The notes below the pieces were generated by a model. The model ran no database searches. It worked only from the letters and a program-made list of their open reading frames with translations, and had not been told where the DNA came from. Source: Cornus controversa (Eukaryota > Streptophyta > Magnoliopsida > Cornales > Cornaceae). From it: 64,000 nucleotides of DNA. The DNA is taken from contig CM048846.1 in NCBI GenBank assembly GCA_026545225.1, positions 41,303,501 through 41,367,500 on the forward strand. Reading direction: 5' to 3'. Made by a program: the position numbers and the translations under genes. Each line of letters begins with the position of its first letter. The stretch's first letter is position 1. Below are positions 47,351 to 60,506 of the stretch, in pieces.

Positions 47351-48522
47351 GATGTCTTTCAGGAAATTCCAAAGCTACCACAGAGTCGTGAGATAGACTT
47401 TGTGATTGATTTAGTTCCAGGCACCAGGCCTATTTCTAGGTCAGAGGAGGATGATGCCAAACATCTCAGTATTGTTCTATAGACACTAAGAGATCACTAG
47501 TTATATGTAAAGTTTGAGAAATGTGATTTCTGGCAGAGGGAGGTAAAAATTCTTGGGTCATGTAGTATCTGAGAAGGGGATAGCGGTTGATCCAAGCAAA
47601 GTGTTGGCAGTGTTGGAGTGGGGGCAGCCTACTTCACCCACAGAACTAGTAATTTTCTAGGGTTAGCTAGGTTATTATCGTAGGTTCATTCAGGGTTTCT
47701 CTAAGATTGCTAGCCCGCTCACCCATCTAACTAAAAAGGGTGTGTCTTTAGTGTGGGATGAATCTTGTCAAGCGGCGTTTGATGACTTGAAGAACAGGTT
47801 GACAAATACACATGTTCTAGCTACCCTCAAAGTGGTATTGAGTACTTAGTATATACTGATGCGTCATTGTAGGGTTTAGATGTGTATCGATGCATGAGGA
47901 GAGGCCAATATCATATGCTTCACATAAGCTTAAGCCTCACGAGTTTAATTACCCGACTTATGATTTGGAGTTAGCACTTGTGGTCTTTGCCTTGAGAATC
48001 TGGAGGCATTATCTCTTGGAGGAGACTTTCATATTGTTCAGCGACCACAAGAGTTCGCAATATATGTTCTCACAAAAGGAGTTGAATATGAGGCAACGCT
48101 TGTGGTTAGAATTCGTGAAAGATTATCACTTTTTCATCAAATACCACCCACGAAAAGAGAATGTAGTAGTTAATGCGCTTAGTTGCCGACCCTATGCTAG
48201 TCTTTCAGCTTTATTTGAAATAGAATGGAATGATTTGAGAAGCATTGATGATTTAGCGAATGCTTTTGTAGCATGTGTAGTAGTTATACCTACTATCATT
48301 TGGAGGGTAATTTCAAATCAGCTTGCTGACTCGCAGTGCATAGAGAAAGTGACTGAGTTAAAATCTGGAGAGATACCATTTTATACAGTGGGTACAGATG
48401 GAGGATTGCGGTACAAGGGGCGGTTAGTGGTTCCTCCCAAGGATGATTTGAGGAGGGTAGTGGTGAGTGAGGCCCACAATTCTCAATTTTTGATACACCT
48501 AGGTGGGGATAAAATATACTAA
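47351..48522 (+). pseudogene. Reduced RT and RNase H remnant
   Basis: The protease-RT linker 'FQEIPKLPQSREIDFVIDL' (47,357-47,412) is followed quickly by the late-RT word 'KFEKCDFW' (about 47,510) and the tether region. The central RT catalytic block is not seen. RNase H is indicated by 'ERPISYASHKLKPHEFNYPTYD'-type motifs (47,900-47,965) and 'FSDHKSSQYMFSQKELNMRQ' words (48,038-48,098). It is broken. Confidence 0.8.
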
Positions 48523-49700
48523 AACATGGAATGACAATTTTGGTGGGCAGGTATGAAGAGGAACATTGCTATATTCATCTCTAAGTGTAGCACTTGTCAA
48601 ATGATCAAGATTGATCACCAGAGACCGCTGGGATCTTTGCAGCCACTAAATGGGAGACCATTTCTATGGACTTTATTGTGGGACTTCCCACCTCACAGCA
48701 GAATCATGATGCTATTTGGGTTATAGTGGATAGGTTAACAAAATCTGTCCATTTCTTGCCAGTTCATTCTGATTACACTTCAGAGCAGTACGCGAAGCTT
48801 TACATAGCAGAGATAGTGAAGTTTCATGACGTACCTTTGTCCGTTATATCGAATAGAGATTCGAACTTTATTTCAGGATTTTGGGAAAGTTTTTAGCAGG
48901 CCATAGGTACAGCTCTGTATCTCAGTACAACTTATCACCCATAGACCGATGGTTAGACTAAGAGGGTTAATCAGATTATGGAGGATATGTTGCGGACATA
49001 TGTACTTGACTTTAAGGGTAATTGGGAGAGTTATTTGTCCCTCGTTGAGTTTGCTAATAACAATAGTTATCAAAATACTATTGGTATGGCACAAATCGAG
49101 GCTTTGTATGGGCGCCCATATAGGTCGCCTGTATGCTGGTTAGAGGTTGGAGAGTAGATTCTTGGGTTTTGAATTCATTAAGGACACCTCAGAGAAAGTT
49201 GCTCTTATTAGAGACCATATGCGGACTGCTTAAAGTAGACAGAAGAGTTATGTTGATCGGAGAACTCGAGCATTAGAGTTCAAGATGGGGGATCAGGTTT
49301 TACTCAAAGTTTCTCCCATGGAGGGAGTAATTCGGTTTAGGAAAAAGGGAAAGTTGACACCTCGTTTTGTGGGTCCTTTCATGATTACTAACAAGATTGG
49401 GGTGGTAGTTATAGATTGGCGTTACCAGACACAATGCACAGGGTGCCTAATGTCTTTCATGTGTCTACGTTGCAGAAATTTCTTAGGGAAGAGGATACTT
49501 ATCAGCACATTGAGGTTGGGGAGATTGAGTTGCAGCTAGAAGCAACATATATAGAGCAACCTTACTATATTCTTGACCCTAGGAACCAGGTCCTTCATTC
49601 CAAGACAAGTCCTTTAGTTCGTGTTCAGTAGAGCCACCACAATAAAGCAGAGTCCACTTGGGAAAGGGGGGATGAAATAAAGGCAAAATATCCAGAGCTT
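48523..49700 (+). pseudogene. Integrase with chromodomain-like end
   Basis: The motifs are a C-x2-C zinc-binding half ('CSTCQM', near 48,590), the core 'MDFIVGLPTSQ' (48,666), 'VDRLTKSVHFLPV' (48,727) and 'SNRDSNFISGFW' (48,847), the C-terminal 'MGDQVLLKVSPMEGVIRF' block (49,285), 'VFHVSTLQKFL' (near 49,450), and a chromodomain-type 'AESTWE' word near 49,650 before 'KYPELF'. The order is normal. It is broken. Confidence 0.85.
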
Positions 49701-49746
49701 TTTATTTCAGGTATGAGCTGAATTCCGAGGACGGAATTCCTCTTCT

Positions 49747-49759
49747 TAGGGGGGATGAA
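49747..49759 (+). promoter_or_regulatory. Polypurine tract
   Basis: AGGGGGGATGAA directly precedes the 3' LTR start TGTAATACCCCG at 49,760. Confidence 0.85.
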
Positions 49760-52419
49760 TGTAATACCCCGTAATTTGAGGAAATTTAATTTGGTTTTTT
49801 ATTTCTTTAAATTGTTTATTATGTGGTGTTTTAAATGCTTTAGTTTTTTTTTTTCTTTGTCAATGCATGTTCTTTGTTTTTATTGTAGATGGTAGATTAA
49901 TTTGGTGCTAAGTGTTAATTGACTTTAAATGTTTGTGAAATGTTTGTGTGAAATGTAATTTCGTTTAAAAAAAATATGTGGATTGTTGGGTTGTATTTTC
50001 CTTTTATTATTAATTATTTTCAGGTTTGGCTAGGGAGAGTTTGGGCTAGACTATCGGGTTGGGCTATATATACAAATATTTATATATATATATATATATA
50101 TGTATAAACAAAATATTTTTATAATTATTATTTTAATTATTTAGGAATTATTTTGGTTATTCCAGAAAAGAAAAATAATAGATAAAATAAGAGAAAAAGA
50201 AATTAGGGTTCAATCGTTCCTATGCACATAGAATTTTTTCACACAGACAGGGAGAGAACAGTAGACGCCAGAGAAAGGGAGAGAATGTGATTTTGTTCAA
50301 AATCAAAGGCAAGTTTCATTTTACACTTCCCCTTTGTGCTTATAAACATATATTATTATTTTTGGGTTCTTTGATTGTACGTTTATATACATATATATTT
50401 ATGAATATCTGTATGAACATGCATAATGGTATATACATATATATATATATGCATATATGTTTATATAAACAAGCATGTAAATTCGTATATGCACATTTAA
50501 GTTGTGTTTGTTGGAATGTAATCCGAACAAAGTGTTCGTTTAGGCTCTGTGAGTGACCCTTGATGATCGGAATGTAATTGATTGAATAATTTGATAGAAT
50601 TTTGAGACTTAAATTGAAGAACCCTAGAAACTTGAATTTGGGGATTTTTCATTTAGGCCACAAATAGAGGCAATTCATGCAGCATTAGAAAGCTTAGAGG
50701 AAGGGCAGCATTTTGATATATAAAAAGTCAGATTTTGGTGGCCGGAAGTGGCTGGGAAATCAACGGGACAATGTTGGGTGCGCACCAGTGCGCTGGGGAA
50801 GATGATGCCCAGCCCACGCACACGCCCAAGCGCACCGCCAGCACGTGGGGGTGCGTGAGGCCAGCTCCAGTGGCTGGTGGGGACCAAAAAAGTTATAGTC
50901 CTGTCCCACTCACCGAGCCCAACCACTGGACCCAGTTTTGGCCCAGTCTGGAATATTTAATTTTGTTTTTAATTTTTAACTCATTTTTAAATTAAAAAAA
51001 ATAGGAAAAATATTTTAAATTACTCTAAAATTCCATAAAATTTCTGTAAATTCAAATTTATCTTCTTTGAATAGAAAATACATGGGACTTTAATTTCAAG
51101 ATGAATTAAGTTCTCCTAGTTGTAGATTTAGCACAAAAAGTATACTTTAAAATTGGGATTTTTATTATATTTTAAATTACCGAAAAAATTCAAAAAATTC
51201 CAGAAAAAAAATATAAGACCTTTAGGGACACAATATACATGAAAACCTAGTTTAGACCTAGGTGTACATACACTTGATGTTTATAGTGCAATGTAGGTTT
51301 ATTTTAATTATTTTATTGTTCTCTTTAATTGGTTTTTTGTGCAATCATAAATATTCATGTTTAAATGTTGATGCTTAATTCAGTGTATGAAATAATGTGA
51401 TTAATCATTTGCTTCATGGTATCTTAAGTTTATTTTATTTGTTTATTTAATTCATGTGGCGATAGGATTTTCATTATATCAATTAGCATGCTTTTAAGTA
51501 TGTTTAATTTTTATTTTAAAAGGAATGTAGGAGGCATGTGAGGATTGCCAGGAGACATGTCAGGATTTCAAATACCTAATAAGGTAGTCAATGTTAATAA
51601 GGGAGGCATGCAAGGATTGTCAATTATGTTGTAGGGTATTTAATATGTTTATAAGGTAGGCATGTGAGGATTACTAATTACATAGTAGGGTATTTAATAT
51701 GTTTATAAGGGAGGCATGTGAGGATTACCAATTACCTAATAAGGTATTTAATATGTATATAAGGGAGGCTTGTTAGGATTGCGAAATACTAATAGGGTAT
51801 TTACATTTAATAAAGTTTTTGGGCATGTAAAAATTGCCTTTGGATTGAACTTAGAAAATAGGTTCTATAATTTGTGTGATAACGGATGGGTTGATATGGT
51901 GTGGAGGATGGTTGGTGTTTTGGGACAGGGGTTAAATGAGTAAATGATACGTATATATCTATGTATTTTTTTGTCCCTCGTATAGAGGGTATGTTTATTG
52001 GTCCTCTGTTGAGTGGTAGTAGAGGGAACTTACTCGTGGGTTTAACCCATTTTATTGATATTTCAGGTCCTAGGCAGTTTTCACCTCAGGGTTAGAGTGT
52101 GGAGTTCATAGAGAGTGGTAGTCATCTATTCCTCACCAGACCTCAGTGTATGGACTTAGATCTTTTCATAATGCATTTATTTCTATGATTTTTGGTTAAG
52201 GGGTCCTTGAGTTATGGGACTTCCAAGTTGTATTGTTCAGACTCGTATTATGCTTATTTAACATTATTTATTATTTCAGTTAGACTTTCCTTTCAATATT
52301 TATAATTGTTTTTCTTTTGTCCTTATATTTTATGCTTGTATGCTATAAGTTGTAGGCATCCCTTATATTTTATATGTGAGACTGGCCACCTCATGTGTGA
52401 AATCGTAGGGGGTATCTCA
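49760..52419 (+). repeat. 3' LTR of the plus-strand chromovirus
   Basis: It begins TGTAATACCCCGTAATTTG and ends GGGGTATCTCA. It contains the GC-rich island (50,760-50,910) and about five to six units of the 54-bp minisatellite (51,525-51,800), fewer than the 5' LTR. Confidence 0.88.
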
Positions 52420-54250
52420 ATAGAAGAAGCGTTTCCTTCCTTTCTGTCTAGGGATCCGCTAGAGGCGTGCCAGAGTCACTTCAATTGTGACGACTTTGAT
52501 ATTGAGCAATATGTTCATGAAGTTAATTTCGTCCCTCATATCTCCACCACAACTTGAGCTTAATTAAGCATTTACCGGCTACACTCAAGTATGTTTTCCT
52601 AGGCTCTAACGAGACTCTTCTCGTCATCATTGCTTTTAATCTCACGAATGACCAAGAGATTGAACTCATAAAAGTGTTAAAAGAGCACAGGGAGGTAATA
52701 GGGTGGAGTGTTGCAAATCTAAAAGATATAGATCCTTCCATTTGTATGGACCGCATACACTTGGAAGAAGACGCAAAGACATCAAGAGAGGCACAACATC
52801 GGTTAAACTCGAATATGAAAAATGTTGTAATGAATGAATTCTAAGTAAAAATTATGGCAAAACTAACAACATTCTCGTGATCTGATTCCTATTGTGTATG
52901 CTCTTTTTGAATTCCCATTAAAAACTATATATGATGATTATGATGTCAGCTATGACTAAAGCTGGGACTTTGGTAATTAATGATTAAAGCTATGGCGTCA
53001 CATTTTAAATATACCTCTCTTTAAACAAGCCTTGAAGTAATTGAGAAGAAAAGAAACACATGCATTTGATACAAGAATTTATCATGCATATTGGTAGTCC
53101 AAAACCCAAACGCTCTAAAATAGCGATTGTTATTCTTAATAATGTCAGAGAAATAACTCATCACTAGGCCCGAAAGAATTAGAAGAACACCAACTCTTTT
53201 ATTAATAAAAAAATAAGGTTCAAATTAGAAAAGCCCTCTAGCCATTTTTTTTTTTGATAACTGATAATTACTCCTTCTAAATGACGAATGTTCCGGTCTG
53301 TTAATGGAGCATGTAAATTTACGTGTATGTCCTTATTACCATATAAATAACTTTAACTGAAAAATATTTAAAAGTTGTAATTACTCTTATACTCTCGCTT
53401 TAATTTACTTTAATTAAAGTATAATTGTATTTTGGCACATGATGTATTGGACAAAAGTGTCTTAACAGAGGTTTAAAAGACATATTTGTCATGCTTGAAA
53501 TTGGCCAGGTCATTATTGACTGTCAACTCAATTCACAGCAAAGGCGTGTATGAAACAAACATAAAAACTAAAAGAGGTCGGGATAATTGTAATATGCCAA
53601 AATACATAGGAGACGAGTATAGTAAATTCTAATTATAAAAGATGTTAAGTCTAATTTACCCATTCATCATATATATATTCTGATTAACGGTACCATTTAC
53701 TCCAATAGATTGTACTATTTAAAAATACCTATTTGCTTTGCCATGTCCACAATGGTGAATGAGTTGTGAAACTGCTAGATACGAGGATCATTTACCCTAT
53801 CTCGGATAGTAAGTGGGTGAGCCCCATACAAGTGGTACCAAAGAAATCAAGTATTACTGTGCAACTAAATTACAAGGGCGAATTAGTTCCTCAGCGAACC
53901 ACCACGGGTTGGAGAGTGTGCATTGATTATAGGAAACTCAATTCTGCAACTAGGAAAGATCACTTCCCACTTTCATTTATTGATCAAATTCTAGAAAGGC
54001 TTGTGGACCAAAGCTTTTATTGCTTCCTATATGGATATACCAGCTATAATCAAGTGGCCATAGACCCGTGAGACCGGGAGAAATTCACATTTACATGTCT
54101 ATTCGGTACATTTGCCTATAGATGCATGCCCTTTAGATTATGCAATGCACTAGCGACTTTTCAGTGGTGTATGATGTCTATCCTCTTAGACATAGTGGAA
54201 ACTTATTGGAAATGTTCATAGATGATTTCTCTGTCTTTGGACCTTCATTT
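52420..54250 (+). mobile_element. Athila/Tat-type Ty3/gypsy RT fossil
   Basis: The translation of 52,555-52,830 resembles the pre-RT segment of Tat/Athila pol ('LPATLKYVFLGSNETLLVII', 'LKEHREVIGWSV', 'MDRIHLEEDAK'). 53,766-54,245 resembles RT itself ('IIYPISDSKWVSPIQVVPKK', 'WRVCIDYRKLN', 'FTCLFGTFAYRCMPF', 'DDFSVFG'). The two halves are separated by a non-coding insertion (52,838-53,754). It is broken, and neither LTR is visible. Confidence 0.85.
52838..53754. mobile_element. Non-coding insertion of about 0.9 kb with 8-bp flanking repeat
   Basis: ATGAATGA at 52,830-52,837 and GTGAATGA at 53,755-53,762 flank the insert, a probable 8-bp target duplication with one mismatch, as made by hAT elements. 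No clear terminal inverted repeat and no coding region were seen. Confidence 0.5.
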
Positions 54251-54254
54251 GAAT

Positions 54255-54522
54255 ATTATTTCCACCAACTCTTAGTTTGCCGAAACTTGAGTTTATTCGT
54301 TTCAAACTGAAGCCCTTGCCAAGCCTTACGTGTTGTCATTTCGGCGAATCCCGAATTCAAGCTAAAACCTTTCAACATGTAGAGAGAAGGAAGAGGGACG
54401 AAAATGGGAGAAAAGAGAGAGACACAGCCATGTGAAAAGTGGCTGAGATTTCTCAGCCTTAGATACTTATAATATCTAGGGCACGAAATGACTAAAATGC
54501 CGCCGGGGCACTTAACGTACCC
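54255..54522 (-). repeat. LTR fragment of the Tekay-like family, minus strand
   Basis: It matches 32,935-33,150, including the GAGAGAAGGAAGAGGGA and GGCTGAGATTTCTCAGCC words, and continues with the segment seen at 35,905-35,940 (CACTTAACGTACCC). It abuts the plus-strand LARD LTR at 54,523 head to head. Confidence 0.8.
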
Positions 54523-57096
54523 TGTAACAACTATGACCAATTTTGGTCGATTTTCTTTTTTTATCATTTTTTTCCATAAATGCATTTTAAATGATGATAT
54601 GGATGTTTCAAGAGTGGAAAATATGTTATAAGGTTTTTGAAAGTTTTTGAAAGAGTTGAAGAAGTTTGACTTTTTGGTCAAACACGGGCCTGGGACGTGA
54701 TCTGGGTGGGCCCGAAAATCTGAAAAATTCCAAAAAATATTTATTTTAGAAATTCAACATAGCAAAATGTTTAATGAATTAAGGAAGTGATTTCTAGGCA
54801 GTAGGAGTTTTCAAAATAAAAAACGGAGCCCGGGAAGGTATGTTAAATGATTTAAGGGCAAGAGGGTCATTTACCCTTGGTAAGGTGTTATATATACATA
54901 AATATATTGTTGGGGCATAGGTGATACATACAAATTTAAGCCATTGAAGGCTCTCCTTCTTCCCCAAGCTTTCTTCTTGGTTTTCATCACTTTAAAGTGT
55001 GATTTGGGGCTTGTCTCAAAAGAGAAAGCTTCTCATCTATTTTTTCTCTTCACTCTAGTGGTTTCAAAATTCCCATTTGGAGAGTTCCAAAAATTGAGGG
55101 TGAGTGAGTTCGGATTCGGGCTTTGATCAAGAAGGAAAGTGTATTCTCCATGCCCCGATCTACGGTTCTAAGGAAAGAAATCGCAATTTGGACAAACTTG
55201 GAGTTTGGTGATTTTTGGAGATTGCTTGGAAGGCTTCCAAACTTGAGGTAGGGGTATTCTCTCCATCTTATCATTGATTCCTTAGGAATTGATGTCGGTT
55301 TTATTTTTTAATATGTATAGAGTTGCTAGGATTTGAGTCTTGCACTTTTAATTGGGTCAAGTTATGCTAATTGATGATATTGTTGAATTTATGAGTATTG
55401 AATTGTGTTTATATGTTTAAATGTTGTTAATTGTAGAGGCAATGTTACTTTATAACATGAATTATGATGTAGAGATCATGTTGTTTATAATGCATGTTAT
55501 GTGTTTGATAATATGCATGAAAATGATCATTTCTTTAGCTGTTGCATTATTATATGCATGAAATTACGTGTGTTAGTATGGAAGTTAAGAGGCTTATGAT
55601 ACACTTGAATTGTGAAATTGTTGCATTGCAATATGTATGAAATTACATATTTTAGTATGTGGATTAAGTGGCTTATGATGCACTAGAAATTTTATCTGTT
55701 GTGATACTTAAAATCTATGCGATTGGTTATTGATTTTGGGAGTAGGTCAAAAATGAAAAAGGGATTCGAGCCCAAAACTTGGCCAAGGGGTTTTGTCTAG
55801 ACCTTTAGGTTAGTAGCCTGGGAAGTAAAATATTTGAATTTTGTCTAGATCATCGGGTTTTAGCCCGTGAAGTAGAATATTTGGGAAGATTGCTCAAAAA
55901 GCTTTTGACCCACGATTTACAACTACTCCCACTTTTGTGTGATTTTGAAACTTATGTGGTTTGGTGCTCGAGTGTTATTATTGAATTGTGAAAATCATGT
56001 TGATATTGTATCGCATTTTCCTTGAAATTAAGTAATGTTGAACATGCTTTCCCATTTAAGCTTTAAATTAAAATCTCATTGAGCATATGCATTATTGTAT
56101 GCCATGTAGCGTGTAGGAATGCCATGATAACTTTTCACGTGCATTAGAAGTATGCCATATATTATAGGGGTGCCATATTTGTATTCATGTTGGTCACATC
56201 GAGTCGATGCATAGGTTGGTTTGGGTATCTCTACTGAGCCACCGTGGTGCTCACCCCTTTCTCCCCCAACATTTTTCAAATAATGCTTGTGGACGGATGG
56301 GATGGACATAAGTAGTCACTTTGAACATTTGGATATATTTTGAGATCTTTATGTATAGATTGTGTACTTGGCCATCCATGCCGGCATGTGGCATGTGAAC
56401 TATGTAGACTTGGTAGTTACATTCTTATACATGTAACTCGTAATTATCATTCGGAGTTCATAAGTAAAGACAATGCATTCATATATGTTTATTGTGGAAT
56501 TTTATGGAAAATGTATAAGGATTGTGGGTTTAGTATTATTTCAAGCATGATTTTAGAATATGTGCATGATGATTTAGTATTCGTAGATGTTATAGGTATT
56601 GTATGAATGATCCTAGGTTGTTAGGATTAGATTTGGACACAAAAGTGACCAATGTATCAGGTTGAGTAAATACAACAGCCCAAGTCAGTTTCAGCCGGCT
56701 GAGAGTTCACTTTGAGCTTGCTGAAAGTTCACTTTGAGTAGGCTTAAAATCAACTTTGAGCTTGCTGAAAGTTCACTCTGAGCTTGCTGAAAGTCCACTT
56801 TCAGGCAACTAAAAAATACAGAATGAAACAAGCTTTTCTAGAGCTCTTCTTCAGCCGACTAAAACTTTATTTTCAACTGACTGAAAGAAGCTGATTCTGA
56901 ATATAGCCCTTAGCTAATTTGATAAATAGAATAAGTAAGGTTAAGTGTGTGCGTGGCCACGTGTGGTCCCATTGAGATGAGCGTTGTAGAGCTGTGCATA
57001 CGTAAAATGTGATTATGATAACTTTCTGTGATTTTGAGATGGGTTTGTGACTTAATCACCCTTAGATTCTCGAGAGTCGAAAACCAGGGTGTGACA
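54523..57096 (+). repeat. 5' LTR of the LARD-like element
   Basis: It begins TGTAACAACTATGACC and ends CCAGGGTGTGACA. It has a TATA-like region (ATATATACATAAATA, about 54,890) and a leader of gene-like appearance with CTTGAGGTAGGGG at 55,243. The repeat cassette at 56,691-56,900 is described separately. Confidence 0.8.
56691..56900 (+). repeat. Repeat cassette CAGCCGGCTGA / CTTGCTGAAAGTTCACT
   Basis: Five units of about 24-26 bp built on GAGCTTGCTGAAAGTTCACT follow a perfect palindrome CAGCCGGCTG (56,692-56,701). After a spacer of about 60 bp, a second block repeats the CAGCCGACT and AACTGACTGAAAG words. Confidence 0.88.
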
Positions 57097-57098
57097 AC

Positions 57099-57111
57099 TT
57101 GGTATTAGAGA
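57099..57111 (+). promoter_or_regulatory. Primer-binding site (tRNA-Met type)
   Basis: TTGGTATTAGAGA lies two bases after the LTR end, one to two mismatches from the usual TGGTATCAGAG. Confidence 0.75.
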
Positions 57112-58746
57112 ACTAGGTTTGAACACCGAGGGACGAAGGGAAATAGTGAAACCATGTATGGATTTGAGATGATATGTTAAGTAACAGAATGATGTCTAAG
57201 TACTAGGTTCATAAACCTAGTAAGGAGGAGCGATGATCCAATCATGTATTAGATTGGAATCATATATTAACTTATTATTTGTTAGAACACTAGGTAGGAG
57301 TACCTAGAAGTGATGGATCAAAGTTGAAACCCGATTTGATTTGAAAGAAATTGATATTTTCTCAATTGCTATTAAGGCATTAGGGTTCAATACCTGAGGA
57401 TGACAGGTAATGGTCGATTGGAAAAGCACTAGGTTGGGATGCCTAGGGACAAGGAGTAATGATTGGATTACATATGGAATTGGAGTGGTACAGTGAGTAC
57501 TAGAATTTTATCAAAGCAATAAGTTTAAAACCTAAGGATGTAGTATGTATTTCGATTATGTATTACATTGGAATTAAGTGATAACGAAAGCGTATCAAAG
57601 TGATAAGTATGAGTACCTTGGATGAAGAATGAGAAATTGAACATGTTTTCATTTAAGGTTGAGGTTTGAGACAACCACTCTTGATGTGGTGCATTCTAGT
57701 ATGTGTTAGTGTACTAGGACAAAATGGGTTGTGTTTTCACGCTGGCTCAAGCAAAGGATGTACCAGGATCATTTGTGGTCAAGGGTATTTTCCTAGTTAT
57801 AGCCCAAGGGCTAGGATATTGGGTTGTTTAGATGCATCGTATATCATATCATGCATCGTATGTGTTTATTTGATTTAACATGTTGTATGTTATGTGCTTT
57901 ATAAAATATGTGATTTATGTTACTGAACCTTATATATGAGTGTTGCATTATGCGTCACATGTTCAGTAGTGACATGTAGTCTCTACTTAGAAATCCTAGA
58001 TTTTGAGGATTGGTAAACCTAGGAAAATGTTTGGAATTGAGTTGGTTGTGATGTTGAGATAGACATGTGTGATAGACTTCGAGAGCGTGAGTCTAGGGTT
58101 GTTAGAAAGGGTGTGATTTACCTTGAAGATTTCTAAATCAAGAGTTGGTAGTGGTTTAAAGTGACGTTGCAATTTGCACGACTAGTAAAGGACTAGAGGT
58201 CAGTTAATTGACTGAGGTGTCGGTGGTATTACGATATCGAGATTCTAGATAAGGTGTGTCTAAGAGGCACTATTGAAATAGTAGGATGAGGACTTAGGAT
58301 TTATCGAATTCCTTTGAGTCAATGGACATGAGATAACATTGCACGTCTGAAAATGAGACATTAGACTAGGTGAGATGAGTCAAAAGTTGTGTCATATGTA
58401 TGGATATGATGATTAAGTAAATGGTGAGTTGACCAGTGGTATCATGAGTGTGATTATGATGCTTAAGGTGTGCGAAAACCTTGATATGTAGTGACTAAAA
58501 TGAGGAAAAATTTCCTTTAATAAGGAGGAAGAAATGGATGTAATGGACGCAGTCCAGAATTATACACTGTGTTGGTTGTATGTGACTGTAGGTAACAGTA
58601 GGTGACCTCAACTCTCAGTAGTAAGGGTTGCCTGGAGTGAAGTGTTATTAAAAGGACTCCTTTCTAACTGTAAATTAATTCCTTGGAGTGGAAGGATGAA
58701 AAGAGAAATGATTCTCCTCTTGGATAATGAGATTGTGAAGTCAGTA

Positions 58747-59215
58747 GGACGTAAGACCCTAGATTTGACATTGGATTCCGTCAGGTTGTAGTCTATGAAA
58801 TTGGGCTGAGTTATGTGACTTGTTGTGGCAAGTACACTGTATATGTGGTTTATCCTGGCAAGTACATTGCCACGTGACTTGTTTGGTTAGTGCGTTTGTT
58901 ATGTTATAATGATGCACGGGATTTTGGACTATGCAGAAATGGCATGCCAGACAGAAAATCATATTGATAATGTTGAAATGAGACGGTGAAATCAAGGGAA
59001 TGTAAAACCCTAAATATGGCGTTAAATACCAATGGATTGTAATCTGTAAAGGTGAACAGAACCCTATGAATTATGTTGACAAATGCACCCTTTATATGCC
59101 TTGTCCTAGGTAGTACACTGGTGATGTGCACTGGTTTGATGTAGTTATGTTATAAAGAGGTAAGAGATTTCGAACTATACCCGAAATAGTGTACTAGTTA
59201 AAGTTATACCGGATA
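58747..59215 (+). repeat. Diverged 250-bp tandem duplication
   Basis: Units at about 58,747 and 58,998 share the order ACCCTA..AT, GGATT, TTGTA(G/A)TCT, AAGTACACTG / TAGTACACTGG, and TTATGTTATAA words. Divergence is high. Confidence 0.65.
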
Positions 59216-60506
59216 ATTGTGGAAAGTTTTGAGTATTGATGATTCCAATTACAGGGAAGTATCACTATGAGCGATTGGTACGATTAGTCGATGATATTAC
59301 CTTAGACTAAAGATAAAGATAGATTGGATAGGTCTTGAGGTAGAGAGTGTGAACTCTCAGAAGTAAGTGCTTCGGGGTATTATGGAAGTGAAAAATACAC
59401 GGGGTTTGGGATTAGCCAACCATGTCACGGAAGTGGTGTGATTATCCACTAGGGCATGATTATCGAAATTATCTCATCATACTGAGGCTGAGGCCTAGGA
59501 CTCGGAGTTGTCTATGACCTTGTGAGAATTTGAAGTTGCCCACTCACTATTGTCAAAACCAATATATTGTCAGGGTTGTATGATCATTCAGAATTATCTA
59601 TGCAACTTGTGACTATCTCAAAGTTGTTCACTCACATTAGCTAGATCACTCCGTGGTTATACTGCTTTAGAGCAGTTGAGGTGCACTGATTGTGCTAGAC
59701 TCGAGTGTTATAATTTAGGTGTTGCAAGTGTAATGCCTAGGATGTATGGAATGAGAAAAGTGACGATTATTGGCGAGAATAATGCCTTGTTGGAATTGGT
59801 TTTTGGAAAACCTAGAGTATGCTTGATGCAATGTGAGATATGCTAGATTATTAGTGTAGTTTATGTGACTATGCAGAGTATATAAGTGGTTATATTAGAA
59901 GTCACATGGTATTATTAGGCGTATCATTACCGCCTAGGGATTTTAGTTTAGAGGCTTAATGAGATAGGCCAAAAAAAAAATTTGAGCTTGGGTAAGTTGT
60001 GATATTTGAGTTAGATGGGTCGTAACAGAATCCAGGCATGAGCATAGAACTTTGAGAAAGGTTTAATGTAGCGTTACCCAGGTGGGAAAGCTGAGAATTG
60101 ATTATAGTTCCAGGTTAGATGGAACAGAGGTTGAGAGAACAAGTATGACGTATTGCCGGAGTGGGACTAACGAGGGAAAATGGCCTGGCCAGACATTTTT
60201 CTTTGATTAGTGATTCTTTTACAATGTCCTGGGTCCAGATAGTTATGGAATTGACTCGTTAGGTATTGATGAGTAAGTAAACTAGATTTACATGGTTTTG
60301 AGTATGAAAGAAATTTAATCATAGATAGAATTATGACTGAGATGAGTAAGAAAATTCTTATCAAAGTGTTCATGATGATAATATTAAGTTGAATTCAGAT
60401 TACTCTTGAGGTTATATTACAGTGCTTGTTAGAGTACTTAGAGAGACAGTTTGGGTTCTCATAAAGTAACATATTTCAGAATGGTTATCGAGAGAGAATG
60501 TCCCTA

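Larger units (their letters stand above)
43391..52419 (+). mobile_element. Chromovirus-type Ty3/gypsy element, plus strand
   Basis: The parts are: 5' LTR (43,391-46,151), primer-binding site (46,153-46,166), gag (46,304-46,910), protease (about 46,900-47,350), a much reduced RT (about 47,360-47,560), RNase H (47,560-48,190), integrase (48,400-49,480), a chromodomain-like end (49,610-49,700), polypurine tract (49,747-49,759) and 3' LTR (49,760-52,419). It is broken, with many breaks. By eye the LTRs are near 90 percent alike outside their internal repeats. The LTRs are unusually long, about 2.7 kb. Confidence 0.88.

Noticed and set aside
57666-57878. Open frames in the LARD interior (also 58,759-58,995, 60,167-60,373 and 61,567-61,749)
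   Set aside because: Short, on both strands, no known domain, and consistent with chance in non-coding DNA.
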